NCBI RefSeq assembly: GCF_901542335.1
Contig: NZ_LR594036.1
Span: 868,001 to 932,000, forward strand
Length of the DNA stretch: 64,000 bases
Direction: 5' to 3'
Source: Streptococcus porcinus
GTDB taxonomy: Bacteria > Bacillota > Bacilli > Lactobacillales > Streptococcaceae
Of the stretch, positions 1 through 7,994 are shown piece after piece. The first letter of the stretch is position 1; every line of letters begins with the position of its first letter. Below the pieces are notes generated by a model. The model was not told the origin of the DNA. It ran no database searches and was given only the letters and a program-made list of their open reading frames with translations. A program made the position numbers and the translations under genes.

Positions 1-957
1 ATAAATGACAATAAGTCAGTTGGAGAATTATTGACAAATAAATATGGATGTTTATCTGTGGATAATGAAATACTGGATGATAATCAATATTTTAGAAATA
101 TTGATGGTGTGATGTTATATAGCGATGGCTTTTCAAATATGGGTAAAAACAAGTACATAGATTTTATAGTAGAAAAGATAATTAAATATGAAAAGGAGAT
201 ATTTTTTACCAATGAATTGAAAAAATATATAGACTGTTTTGATTATACAAAAAAAACTTTAATAGATTATTATGCTCAGGATAATATAGATTTAAGCCAA
301 TATGAATTAAAATATATTGATAAACCAGTTATATTAATTATGGGGTTAGGCGAGAACTGTGATAAAACTAGAGTTGGGTTGAGTTTATATAAGTTTTTTA
401 AGAATGAGGGATATAAACCATCGATTGTATCTAGTAATAGCTTAGACAAATTAATCGGTTTTAATACATTTTCCTTTTTAAATAATAATTTTAATGATGA
501 GGTAAAGAGATATAATTATATGCTAAGTAGAATTAATATGGATGAGAATCCGGACTTATTAATTGTTGTTGCACCGAGTGGTGTAGTAAAACATGATAAT
601 AGAAATAATAATTTATTCGGATACCCTTCATATGTAATAACTAGTGCCATAACTCCAGATATTACAATTTTATCAGTATATGCTGGAAAATATGATATTG
701 AAAATATCAATTATTTGAAGAATATTTGCTATTATAAGTATAATAGCAGATTAAGCTATATACATATTGCTAGAACTGTTTGTGATATGAATCTAGAAAC
801 TAATAAATTGGATTATTTACAAATAGATGATGTAGATGCAATGAAATATCTTATAGAAGATGATTTATCTATGTATTCTACCATGGATCACAATAGCACG
901 AATAAAATACATAGCATGATATTGGAAGAACTAAGAGGTAATGTTAAACAAATTTGA
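1..957 (+). CDS. Peptide maturation system protein (TIGR04066-like), 5' truncated by window edge
   Basis: The reading frame is open from base 1, so the gene starts upstream; the TTG at 31 is only the first start-like codon in view. The visible 308-318 residues are soluble, with no signal peptide. A central segment with the motif VILIMGLGENCDKTRVGLSL looks like a P-loop-like nucleotide-binding region, followed by PDLLIVVAPSGVV. The overall look matches my memory of the clostridial family TIGR04066, which accompanies Cys-rich bacteriocin precursors and a radical SAM maturase. It ends 58 bp before a short Cys-containing peptide gene, which supports a role in maturing or handling that peptide. 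The radical SAM gene expected in such clusters would lie upstream of the window. The family assignment is from memory of sequence character, not an alignment. Confidence 0.55.
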   Translation: MNDNKSVGELLTNKYGCLSVDNEILDDNQYFRNIDGVMLYSDGFSNMGKNKYIDFIVEKIIKYEKEIFFTNELKKYIDCFDYTKKTLIDYYAQDNIDLSQYELKYIDKPVILIMGLGENCDKTRVGLSLYKFFKNEGYKPSIVSSNSLDKLIGFNTFSFLNNNFNDEVKRYNYMLSRINMDENPDLLIVVAPSGVVKHDNRNNNLFGYPSYVITSAITPDITILSVYAGKYDIENINYLKNICYYKYNSRLSYIHIARTVCDMNLETNKLDYLQIDDVDAMKYLIEDDLSMYSTMDHNSTNKIHSMILEELRGNVKQI

Positions 958-1015
958 TTAGTCTATGAAACTTCATATAAAATTTAGACTAAAATAAGAC
1001 AAAGGAGGTGTAGTT

Positions 1016-1165
1016 ATGGATCTAAATAAGAATAATATAGCACAAATTGAAGTTCCTTCAGCAAACATGATGGGCAAGTGCTGGTGTGTTGCTATATGCT
1101 TAGTATTTACGGAAAAAAGGCATTCAGATCTATTAGCAGCAATGCACTCAGTTAAAGCAAATTAA
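1016..1165 (+). CDS. Cys-containing RiPP (bacteriocin-like) precursor peptide, 49 aa
   Basis: This short gene has an AAAGGAGGTG ribosome-binding site a few bases before ATG 1016 and is followed by a strong hairpin terminator. The 49-residue product has a polar N-terminal leader-like part (MDLNKNNIAQIEVPSANMMG), then a compact cysteine core with KCWCVAIC (Cys 22, 24 and 28), a hydrophobic LVF and a charged tail ending KAN. It follows directly on a predicted peptide-maturation protein and resembles the CLI_3235-type class of clostridial bacteriocin precursors. The likely modification is on the three cysteines, perhaps thioether formation by a radical SAM enzyme encoded upstream, but that enzyme is not visible. 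The coding call is strong because of the RBS, the context and the terminator; the product class is an inference. Confidence 0.62.
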   Translation: MDLNKNNIAQIEVPSANMMGKCWCVAICLVFTEKRHSDLLAAMHSVKAN

Positions 1166-1200
1166 TCATCATTAATTTGTAAAGTCAAAATGTTCAATGA

Positions 1201-1243
1201 GAGGTTAGTATCGCTATTTTTAGCGTATTACTAACCTCTTATT
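1201..1243 (+). terminator. Terminator of the RiPP cluster
   Basis: The arm GAGGTTAGTA at 1201-1210 is complementary to TACTAACCTC at 1229-1238. An inner CGCTA/TAGCG extension brackets a T-rich loop, and a short T-rich tail follows. It lies 35 bp after the precursor peptide stop and closes the RiPP transcription unit. Confidence 0.7.
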
Positions 1244-1324
1244 GTTAATGGAGTAGAAATTATTTCATTTAGTTTTATTGTAATAATAAGAAAACTTTAG
1301 TTAATGTATAAAAATCTCCGTGTT

Positions 1325-1354
1325 ACGACAATATTGGATTGGTGACCGTATAAT
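1325..1354 (+). promoter_or_regulatory. Possible sigma-A promoter for the transfer operon leader
   Basis: A consensus TATAAT lies at 1349-1354, with ACGACA (four of six to TTGACA) 18 bp upstream at 1325-1330. It could produce a long leader transcript through the short frame and hairpin ahead of the SSB-like gene. The region is AT-rich, so a chance match is quite possible. Confidence 0.25.
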
Positions 1355-1608
1355 TTAAGGTAAAAAGTAATTTGAGCAAAACCATACTCGACCATAGATA
1401 TGAGGTTGATATATATTTAAATAATATAGATTTATATCATATATTGTAATTATAAATGATATTTGATTATTAAAACAAAAGAATAATTAAAATTGATGAG
1501 CAGGGAAAATTTATTTATAAAATATAGTGATGAGTATATTTTACAGTTAAAGGAGGTAATTGAGTCAAGATTATTTTAATATATATTTTGAAAAGGAGAA
1601 GCTATTAA

Positions 1609-1662
1609 ATGAGATCAAGAGACAGAAGTCCACCTACTTTTGTTCAAAATGAACAGAAGTGA
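1609..1662 (+). CDS. Leader-like 17-residue peptide MRSRDRSPPTFVQNEQK
   Basis: GGAG lies about 10 bases before ATG 1609, followed by 17 codons and TGA. The tail TFVQNEQK recurs at 3187-3210, directly after the TrbL-like gene, with only synonymous differences. The frame sits 27 bp before a hairpin terminator and upstream of the SSB-like gene, the arrangement of a transcription-attenuation leader. It could equally be a relic of a longer gene. Function unknown. Confidence 0.35.
   Translation: MRSRDRSPPTFVQNEQK
1637..1661. repeat. Inverted repeat copy 1 (ACTTTTGTTC / GAACAGAAGT)
   Basis: Ten-base arms pair (one G-T) around a five-base AAAAT loop. A second copy with near-identical sequence lies at 3187-3210 after the TrbL-like gene. 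The arms coincide with the shared TFVQNEQK codons, so the repeat may be conserved as RNA structure, as peptide, or both. Confidence 0.5.
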
Positions 1663-1688
1663 AAATGAAATATGAAGAATATATAGAT

Positions 1689-1726
1689 AAGACCATGACA
1701 AATTAGAAAAAGTCGTGGTCTTTTTT
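1689..1726 (+). terminator. Hairpin terminator or attenuator before the SSB-like gene
   Basis: AAGACCATGAC at 1689-1699 pairs with GTCGTGGTCTT at 1712-1722 (one G-T pair), followed by a run of six T. It lies after the 17-codon leader and 34 bp before the SSB-like start, so transcription of the transfer operon must pass or avoid it. Confidence 0.65.
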
Positions 1727-1759
1727 GATTAATCAAAAGAAATGAAATGGAGGAAAGAT

Positions 1760-2101
1760 ATGGAAAAAGAAATGTTAAATATCAACGGAAATTTAATCAA
1801 TGATGTAGAAATCAAAACCATTCAAGGAAAAGACGGAGAAGTAACAGTTGCAAACTTTACACTCTTTAGAAAGATGGGAAAAGATGGAGAAAAAAAGAAG
1901 GAGTATATCAACTGTAATGTTTATGGAGAAAAGGCGGAGATTACAAAGGACTTTGAAAAGGGAGATTTCATCCATGTTTACGGATATTACAAAGAGGTTC
2001 AAAAAGAGGGTAAGACATACAGAAACTTTATTGTAAAGCATGTCAATAAAATTGATAAAGAAGTAGAAGATGAAAAAGAACAGGAAAATAAGGAGGAATA
2101 A
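1760..2101 (+). CDS. ssb: Single-strand DNA-binding-like OB-fold protein of the ICE
   Basis: The 113-residue protein has the OB-fold pattern of small SSB-like proteins: LNINGNLINDVEIKTIQ, then VANFTLFRK, EYINCNVYGEKAE and GDFIHVYGYYKE, with an acidic C-terminal tail (KEVEDEKEQENKEE) like the protein-interaction tail of SSB. ATG 1760 is chosen over an upstream ATG at 1742 because GGAGGAAA lies just before it. It probably coats single-stranded ICE DNA during transfer or replication. A second, longer protein with the same fold is encoded at 32808. It opens the transfer operon and is followed by Maff2 after 3 bp. Confidence 0.75.
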   Translation: MEKEMLNINGNLINDVEIKTIQGKDGEVTVANFTLFRKMGKDGEKKKEYINCNVYGEKAEITKDFEKGDFIHVYGYYKEVQKEGKTYRNFIVKHVNKIDKEVEDEKEQENKEE

Positions 2102-2104
2102 ATT

Positions 2105-2320
2105 ATGGATTTTTTTGTACAGGCAGTAAATGTGCTTAAAATTTTAGTTATGGCAATCGGTGCAGGACTTGGTGCATGGGGAGTAATTAACTTACTTGAA
2201 GGATACGGATCAGATAATCCCGGTGCCAAATCACAAGGCATCAAGCAATTGATGAGCGGTGGAGGAATTGTTTTAATAGGGCTGAAACTAATTCCGTTAC
2301 TTGCTAATGTCTTGAGATAA
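2105..2320 (+). CDS. Maff2 family small membrane protein
   Basis: This 71-residue hydrophobic protein has two membrane segments (about residues 8-28 and 46-68) separated by a polar loop containing GYGSDNPGAKSQGIKQLMSGGG. The sequence type and position, just before a TrbL-like gene, match the Maff2 family of Tn1549-like elements. The two-helix plan is similar to VirB2/pilin-like subunits, so it may be a structural component of the mating channel; that role is an inference. Its stop overlaps the next start by one base (TAATG), so the two are translationally coupled. Confidence 0.8.
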   Translation: MDFFVQAVNVLKILVMAIGAGLGAWGVINLLEGYGSDNPGAKSQGIKQLMSGGGIVLIGLKLIPLLANVLR

Positions 2321-3183
2321 TGTTTGATTTATTTGGAAAGATAGAAGAGTTTTTCAAGGATATTATGATTGATATTATTAAAGATAATCTTTCTGCAATG
2401 CTCGTGGATATTAATGATAAAGTAGGAACCGTTGCAGGAGAAGTGGGAAAGACTCCGAGTTCTTGGAACTCGGAGGTCTTTACCTTCATTAAATCAATCA
2501 ATACCAATGTTGTTTTACCCATAGCAGCGATAATTCTAACCGCAATACTTTGTATAGAACTGATTCAGGTGGTAATGAGAAAAAATTCTATGCACGATAC
2601 GGATACCTTTGAATTTTTTAAGTACATCATTAAAATGTGGATAGCTGTATGGCTTGTGTCTCATGCGTTTGATTTTTCAATGGCAGTCTTTGATGTGGCA
2701 CAGTCCATGATAGGAAAGGCGGCAGGTGTTGTGGGGACAAGTGCGAATATCACACCGGGAAATTTTGATGCTATGGTAGAAGCCCTTAAAACAAAGGAAC
2801 TTGGAACACTCATTGGGATTGCACTGGAGACGGGATTAGTTAAATTTTCTTTAACGATTCTATCAATCTTAATTACTGTAATCCTATATGGAAGAATGAT
2901 TGAGATATATATCTATTGCTCTGTTGCGGCAATTCCATTTTCTACGATGGGAAATAAAGAATGGTCAAATATCGGAACAAACTATATAAAAAGTCTATTT
3001 GCCCTTGGACTTCAGGGACTTTTCATCCTAATATTTTTTGGAATTTACGCAGTCTTAGTCAAAACCGTAAACTTTACGGATATCCACACAAGTATTTTAC
3101 AGGTATTGGCATATGGATTGATTCTTGGAGTAATGATGATGAAATCCGGAAGTATAGCAAAGGCGATTTTAAACAGTCATTAA
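2320..3183 (+). CDS. TrbL/VirB6-like polytopic conjugal transfer protein
   Basis: The 287-residue protein has an amphipathic N-terminus (FFKDIMIDIIKDNLSAMLVD) followed by about six hydrophobic segments, near residues 64-85, 103-125, 165-195, 200-215, 228-250 and 260-280. This is the plan of the CD0411-type integral membrane component, VirB6/TrbL-like, found after Maff2 in Tn1549-like ICEs. It would form part of the inner-membrane channel of the type IV secretion apparatus. ATG 2320 overlaps the Maff2 stop by one base. In frame after its TAA are codons for RTFVQNEQKLMK, matching the leader peptide at 1609. Confidence 0.78.
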   Translation: MFDLFGKIEEFFKDIMIDIIKDNLSAMLVDINDKVGTVAGEVGKTPSSWNSEVFTFIKSINTNVVLPIAAIILTAILCIELIQVVMRKNSMHDTDTFEFFKYIIKMWIAVWLVSHAFDFSMAVFDVAQSMIGKAAGVVGTSANITPGNFDAMVEALKTKELGTLIGIALETGLVKFSLTILSILITVILYGRMIEIYIYCSVAAIPFSTMGNKEWSNIGTNYIKSLFALGLQGLFILIFFGIYAVLVKTVNFTDIHTSILQVLAYGLILGVMMMKSGSIAKAILNSH

Positions 3184-3186
3184 AGA

Positions 3187-3210
3187 ACTTTCGTTCAAAA
3201 TGAGCAAAAG
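3187..3210. repeat. Inverted repeat copy 2 (ACTTTCGTTC / GAGCAAAAGT)
   Basis: Second copy of the motif at 1637-1661. Arms pair imperfectly (one mismatch) around the same AAAAT loop. It lies 3 bp after the TrbL-like stop and in the same reading frame. Confidence 0.45.
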
Positions 3211-3255
3211 TTGATGAAATAATCAGAACAAAAAATATAATTATTGGAGGTAAGA

Positions 3256-3750
3256 ATGAATAAAATAAATAAAAAAACAGGGATTTTGATAGGAGTAGGC
3301 TCAGCCCTTTCTATCGGTACGATTATTACAGTGCTATCAAAAAAGAAAACGAAAAAATTATCCGATTTTGAAGAAGATGATTTTGACTTTGATTTTGATG
3401 AAATAGAAGAAGATTCTTGTGTCAACGATAAATTTGCTACAGAAAATGATAAAGATGATACAGGAAAAGGAGAAATAGATTTTTTAGTAGATGAATCAAA
3501 GACGGAGAACGAAAAGCAAGAAGAGTTTAGAGATTTATCGGTAAAGGTAATGGATTTTCTTCTAAAAGAAGTAATTTCAATGAGTGAAACTTTAAATTTG
3601 GTAAAAAGAGATATTGATAGAATAGGTGAAGTAAAAGCATTGGTTGAAGAACTGAAAAACTGTAAAGAAGAAATTATCTCACTTTGGGAGCATATGGAAA
3701 AGTTATCCGATCTAAGAGAAGAAATTACCGGCAAAAAGAATAGAGGTTAG
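3256..3750 (+). CDS. Membrane-anchored acidic conjugation-region protein
   Basis: ATG 3256 is preceded by TTGGAGG, favouring it over the TTG at 3244. The 164-residue product has one N-terminal membrane segment (residues 8-25, GILIGVGSALSIGTIITVL) after a basic MNKINKK. A very acidic stretch follows (DFEEDDFDFDFDEIEEDS), then a coiled-coil-like helical C-terminus (about 95-160). I do not recognise a named family. Its place between the TrbL-like and PrgI genes says it belongs to the transfer apparatus, perhaps as a bitopic scaffold. Confidence 0.65.
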   Translation: MNKINKKTGILIGVGSALSIGTIITVLSKKKTKKLSDFEEDDFDFDFDEIEEDSCVNDKFATENDKDDTGKGEIDFLVDESKTENEKQEEFRDLSVKVMDFLLKEVISMSETLNLVKRDIDRIGEVKALVEELKNCKEEIISLWEHMEKLSDLREEITGKKNRG

Positions 3751-3753
3751 GCT

Positions 3754-4164
3754 ATGGCTTATGTAAAGATACCAAAAGACCTTACAAAAGTAAAAACCAA
3801 GGTAGCCCTGAATATGACAAAAAGGCAGCTTATAGGTTTTAGCATAGCAGGGCTTATCGGTTTTCCTGTATATATGCTGTGTAAAAATTTTCTTAGTACA
3901 GATATTTCCATGATTGTAATGAGTATAGCAGTTCTCCCTGTTCTTTTTGTAACGCTTTATGAAAAGGACAATTTACCTTTTGAAAAACATTTAGAATATA
4001 TCCTCAAGTTTCATAAAAGTAAAAAGATCAGGCTATATAAAGCGAGGAGCATTTATCATACAGAGAGAGCAAAAAAGCAAGATATAGGAAATAAAAATAA
4101 GGCAAGCGGAAGGAGGAAAAAAGTTGAACAAAGACAAAAGAAAAAAACAGGAACAACGAATTAA
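3754..4164 (+). CDS. PrgI family conjugal transfer membrane protein (VirB3-like)
   Basis: The 136-residue protein has the typical PrgI start (MAYVKIPKDLTKVKTKVALNMTKRQLIGF), two membrane segments (about residues 28-47 and 53-70), the conserved NLPFEKHLEYIL region and a long basic tail. PrgI proteins take the VirB3 position, next to the VirB4 ATPase. The gene overlaps the VirB4 start by about 40 bp, so translation is coupled. Confidence 0.82.
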   Translation: MAYVKIPKDLTKVKTKVALNMTKRQLIGFSIAGLIGFPVYMLCKNFLSTDISMIVMSIAVLPVLFVTLYEKDNLPFEKHLEYILKFHKSKKIRLYKARSIYHTERAKKQDIGNKNKASGRRKKVEQRQKKKTGTTN

Positions 4165-5683
4165 AAAGGATGAGTTGGAGCTTAGGAAAAATAGAAAGGA
4201 GTTATCCGAACTTAAAAAAACAGGAAAGAAAAAAACAAAGTCTAAAACAAAAGGGAAATCATCGAAGAAGAATGGGTGGTTTCCTTTTTTTATGAAAGAG
4301 GAGAAAAAAGAAACCGTACAGGATACCATTCCATATAAGCGAATGTTAAAAGACGGGATTTGTCAAATTGAAAAGAATAAGTTTAATAAAACCATTCGAT
4401 TTTTGGACATTAACTATCGCTTAATGGAAGAAATAGACCAAGAGGGAATATTTTCGGAATTTTCTTCTTTTCTAAATTTCTTTGACTCATCTGTGGAAGT
4501 GGAGTTCAGCTATATCAACAGTATCGGAGAAAATGAAGAAATCAATAAACTGATTGATATTAAGGAAAATATAGATGATTTTAATGAAATTAGAAACGAA
4601 TATAGACAAATACTCTTAAACCAAAGCTCTAAAGGAAACAATGGATTATCCAAGAGTATGTACATTACCTTTACCATAGAGGCGGAGGACTTAAAGCAGG
4701 CAAAAAGTAGATTAGAGCGAATGGAAATGGATGTATTAAACAACTTTAAGCAGATGGGAGTGAAAGCCTATGTGTTAGATGGAGAGGAAAGACTTAAAAC
4801 AATTCATGACATTTTAAATCCAAATGATAAACTTGTTTTTTCCTTTGAGGATTTGAAATACAGCGGACTGACGACTAAGGAATACATTGTACCTCCGTCT
4901 TTTAACTTTTCCAAGCCGACGTATTTTAAGACAGGAGAAGTCTTTGCGGAAGTAAATTTTTTGCAGCTTTTAGCATCAGATATTAAAGATGAGATGTTAT
5001 CAGAGTTTTTGGCATTGGAAGAAAATATGATTGTTACCTTTCATATCAGAGCAATCGACCAGATGGAAGCTATTAAACATGTAAAAAGAAAAATAACGGA
5101 TTTGGATAAGATGAAGCTTGAGGAAAACAAAAAAGCTATTCGTGCGGGCTATGATATGGATATCTTGCCAAGCGACCTTGTAACTTATGGTGCAGAGGCA
5201 AAGAACTTGCTATCAGAACTACAAAACCATGATGAAAAGATGTTTCTCATAACAATTTTATTTATGAACACGAGTAAAAGTAAGGGGAAACTCGATAATA
5301 CGGTATTTACCTTAAAGTCCATTGCAAATAGACATAATTGTAGTTTGAAAAACCTAAATTATAGACAAGAACAAGGGCTTGTTGCAAGCCTTCCACTTGG
5401 GATAAATGAAGTGGAGATAGAACGAGGACTTACTACAAGTGCAGCAGCTATCTTTATACCATTTACAACGGAAGAACTCTTTATCAAGGGAGAAAGCCTA
5501 TATTACGGACTAAATGCACTAAGCAGAAATATTATTATGGCGGACAGGAAGAAATTAAAGAACCCAAATGGTCTAATCTTAGGAACACCGGGTTCTGGAA
5601 AGTCCTTTGCAGCCAAAAGAGAGATTACTAATGCGTTTTTGATTACAGATGATGATATTATCATTGCAGATCCGGAAGCGGAA
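4124..5683 (+). CDS. virB4: VirB4 ATPase, exon 1 (interrupted by a group II intron)
   Basis: Exon 1 starts at TTG 4124, behind AGGAGG, and gives 520 codons ending in the Walker B segment DDDIIIADPEAE. A lysine-rich N-terminus precedes the CagE/VirB4 N-terminal domain and the P-loop GLILGTPGSGKSFAAK (about residues 484-499). GTGCG at 5684 begins a group II intron; reading on from the exon gives only a short false tail and a stop. Joining to 7995 restores an 825-residue protein, the usual size for this family (DPEAE followed by YSPLVEALKG). VirB4 powers the mating channel at the inner membrane. Without splicing the product lacks the C-terminal half of the ATPase. Confidence 0.9.
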
Positions 5684-6235
5684 GTGCGACAAGAAGTCGT
5701 GTTGTAAATTGCTAGTTTAGCTACTCTATCCATTTGGAGTAATCCTACCACAGCCTGCTTGACTGGTAACGGTCATGTTGGGAAGCCTGTGGGACAATAT
5801 GGAAAGTCTGATAGCCTAAATCAGATGGACTGTTAGGATAAGAATACTATGGTGAACAGACGTGAATCATCGCAAGAGTCGTTACAGGGACTAAGTGAAA
5901 TAAGGCTGACACACTTACACCAAAAGGTACGGAGGAGGTCATTGGGGCTTTCGTAACCTGATGACAAATGGACATATTCTTCCCGGCTCAAAGATGGCAC
6001 CTAAGGTATTCACAATTATTTATAACACGGAACTTGGTAAGCCCTATGTATTCCTTTTAATCGTTAGAAGGTATTGAACTCGTAAGAGGGATAGACGATA
6101 CAGAGGGTAGAGGAAAGGATAAAAAGCGAATGCTCCAGCTGTAACGGTAGGAGATAGGGGTTCAAACTTTGCCCTGACCTGAAAGGGTGCAGACTTATCC
6201 TATGGTATTTTATGACAAGAAATGGAGGTAAACCT
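5684..6235 (+). ncRNA. Group II intron ribozyme 5' part (domains I-IV)
   Basis: These 550 bases contain no gene and hold the 5' ribozyme domains up to the maturase start. They open with the conserved GTGCG 5' splice-site sequence. I did not derive the exon-binding sequences. Confidence 0.8.
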
Positions 6236-7909
6236 ATGAATGATAAATATTCAACGACAGCACAAGCTGAGAAGTTATCACACAAGCAACTGCTTGCGAA
6301 ACAATGGAAAAGCATTGATTGGAAGAGAGCAGAACAAGAAGTGAATAGGCTACAAATCAGGATTGTCAAGGCTACTCAAGCCAAACACACTAACACAGTG
6401 AAAAGACTTCAATATTTACTAACCCATTCGTTCTATGCCAAGGCACTTGCCGTTCGTCGAGTAACGACTAACAAAGGCAAGAAAACAGCTGGTATAGATG
6501 GTGAACTATGGACGACACCTGCTCAAAAGATGGAAGCTCTCCTGTCTCTAACGGATAAAGGCTACAAAGCCAGTCCGTTAAGACGGGTTTACATCGACAA
6601 AAAGGGGAAAAAGAAGAAACGTCCATTAGGGATTCCGACCATGTACGATAGAGCTATGCAGGCACTCTATGCTTTAGCACTAGAACCTATCGCAGAGACA
6701 ACCGCAGATACCAAATCATACGGTTTTCGAAAAGGAAGAAGCTGTCAAGACGCTTGTGAATATATCTTCACAGCACTATCACGAAAAGCTTCTCCTCAGT
6801 GGATTTTAGAGGGGGATATTAAAGGCTGTTTTGACAATATCAGTCATGACTGGCTCTTAGAGAATATTCCGATGGATAAATCTATCTTGAAACAATTCCT
6901 TAAAGCAGGTTTTGTGTTCAAGGGTGAGTTATTCCCAACGGAAGACGGCACACCACAAGGTGGTATCATTTCGCCTATCCTTGCCAATATGGCACTAGAT
7001 GGGTTACAACAGGTCTTATCAGATAGATTCCACACCAATCGTTTAGGGAAAGTCGACCTTCGATTCAAGAATAGCCATAAAGTCAATCTTATCCGTTATG
7101 CGGATGATTTTATCGTCACAGCTGCGACACAAGAAATTGCTTTAGAGGCTAAAGAATTGATTAGAGAGTTTCTGCTTGGACGAGGTTTAGAGCTGTCAGA
7201 GGAAAAGACATTGGTAACTCATATCAACGATGGTTTCGACCTACTTGGTTGGAATTTTCGGAAGTACAAGGGGAAATTGATTGTCAAACCTTCTAAGAAT
7301 TCTATTCAAACAGTTATTGGTAAATTCTCAGAAACCATTCTCAAGCGAGGAAAAGCATGGGAACAAGAAGTCCTAATCATGAAACTGAATCAACAGATAC
7401 GAGGATGGACAAACTACCACCAATCCGTTTGTGCTAGTGAAGCCTTCTCCTATCTGGACTATCAGATATACGAATTATTGTGGCGATGGGCAAAACGTCG
7501 TCATCCAAAGAAAGGTCAGTGGTGGATTTCGACCAAGTATTGGCATAGAAGAGGCAATCGAAGTTGGGTATTCGCTTCAGGCGATAAAGAACTCATTCGA
7601 GTTGACCATACTGCTATCGTCAGACACACAAAGGTCAGAGAAAACGCTAATCCTTACTTGGATACAGACTATTTTGCTCAACGAACCTTTAATCATGGTA
7701 TGAAACGGTTGACAGGTCGTTTTAAACTTGTTTGGAAGAAACAAAACGGACGCTGTCATCACTGTGGACTCCCGATGGAACTTGGAGAAGATAGAGAAAT
7801 TTTCTTTAAAGTTCCAAAATCCAAGGGAGGTGTGGAAGAAATTGATAATATGGCTTATGTGCATCGTTATTGTCAACGACTATTTATTGAGAGCCGCTCG
7901 AAAGAGTGA
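6236..7909 (+). CDS. ltrA: Group II intron reverse transcriptase/maturase with HNH endonuclease
   Basis: ATG 6236 is preceded by GGAGG at 6224; an upstream in-frame ATG at 6212 lacks a good site. The 557-residue protein has reverse transcriptase motifs, including the catalytic YADD within LIRYADDFIVTAA and the TPQGGIISPILANM block, then the maturase X domain (about 370-450). A C-terminal HNH endonuclease follows, with CHHCG, FKVPKSKGG and MAYVHRYCQ. It should assist splicing and carry out retrohoming into intronless virB4 alleles. All the key residues I looked for are intact, so the intron is probably active. Confidence 0.93.
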   Translation: MNDKYSTTAQAEKLSHKQLLAKQWKSIDWKRAEQEVNRLQIRIVKATQAKHTNTVKRLQYLLTHSFYAKALAVRRVTTNKGKKTAGIDGELWTTPAQKMEALLSLTDKGYKASPLRRVYIDKKGKKKKRPLGIPTMYDRAMQALYALALEPIAETTADTKSYGFRKGRSCQDACEYIFTALSRKASPQWILEGDIKGCFDNISHDWLLENIPMDKSILKQFLKAGFVFKGELFPTEDGTPQGGIISPILANMALDGLQQVLSDRFHTNRLGKVDLRFKNSHKVNLIRYADDFIVTAATQEIALEAKELIREFLLGRGLELSEEKTLVTHINDGFDLLGWNFRKYKGKLIVKPSKNSIQTVIGKFSETILKRGKAWEQEVLIMKLNQQIRGWTNYHQSVCASEAFSYLDYQIYELLWRWAKRRHPKKGQWWISTKYWHRRGNRSWVFASGDKELIRVDHTAIVRHTKVRENANPYLDTDYFAQRTFNHGMKRLTGRFKLVWKKQNGRCHHCGLPMELGEDREIFFKVPKSKGGVEEIDNMAYVHRYCQRLFIESRSKE

Positions 7910-7919
7910 TGAAATGCTT

Positions 7920-7955
7920 GAGCCGTATGAGGGGAAACTCTCACGTACGGTTCTT
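7920..7955 (+). ncRNA. Group II intron domain V catalytic hairpin
   Basis: The 36-base hairpin begins GAGCCGTATGAGG, has a GAAA-type loop, and returns CTCACGTACGGTTC, the textbook bacterial domain V. It is followed by domain VI, with a GGTGGTA/TACCAC stem near 7965-7981 before the 3' splice site. Confidence 0.93.
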
Positions 7956-7994
7956 AGAGAGGAAGGTGGTAGTAATACCACTAACCTACTCGAC

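Larger units (their letters stand above)
1244..1759. other. AT-rich intergenic region between RiPP cargo and transfer operon
   Basis: About 515 bp without a conventional gene. It holds a possible promoter (1325-1354), a 17-codon leader-like frame with its own RBS (1609-1662), an inverted repeat inside that frame and a hairpin terminator (1689-1726) just before the SSB-like gene. In the related ICEs I know, a VirD4/TraG gene sits upstream of the Maff2 block. Here there is no trace of one, so the RiPP cassette may have been inserted at this point. Confidence 0.5.
5684..7994 (+). mobile_element. Group II intron inserted in virB4
   Basis: The intron begins with GTGCGAC at 5684, has about 550 bases of ribozyme domains I-IV, encodes a reverse transcriptase/maturase in domain IV, and ends with domain V (7920-7955) and domain VI, closing in AC at 7994. 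Removing exactly 5684-7994 (2311 nt) fuses GAA to TAT in frame and rebuilds the VirB4 sequence DPEAE-YSPLVE. Base composition is visibly richer in G and C than the flanking ICE DNA, which suggests later arrival. It is in sense orientation, so it can be spliced out of the mRNA. Confidence 0.92.

Noticed and set aside
2961..3203. 80-codon frame overlapping the TrbL-like gene
   Set aside because: Shadow of a well-supported membrane protein gene; no RBS and unlikely composition.
5931..6010. Exon-binding sequences of the group II intron
   Set aside because: I looked for a stretch complementary to the exon end GCGGAA but found only imperfect candidates, so none is reported.
7728..7994. Apparent N-terminal extension of the second VirB4 part
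   Set aside because: It reads through the maturase 3' end and domains V-VI of the intron; the real exon begins at 7995.
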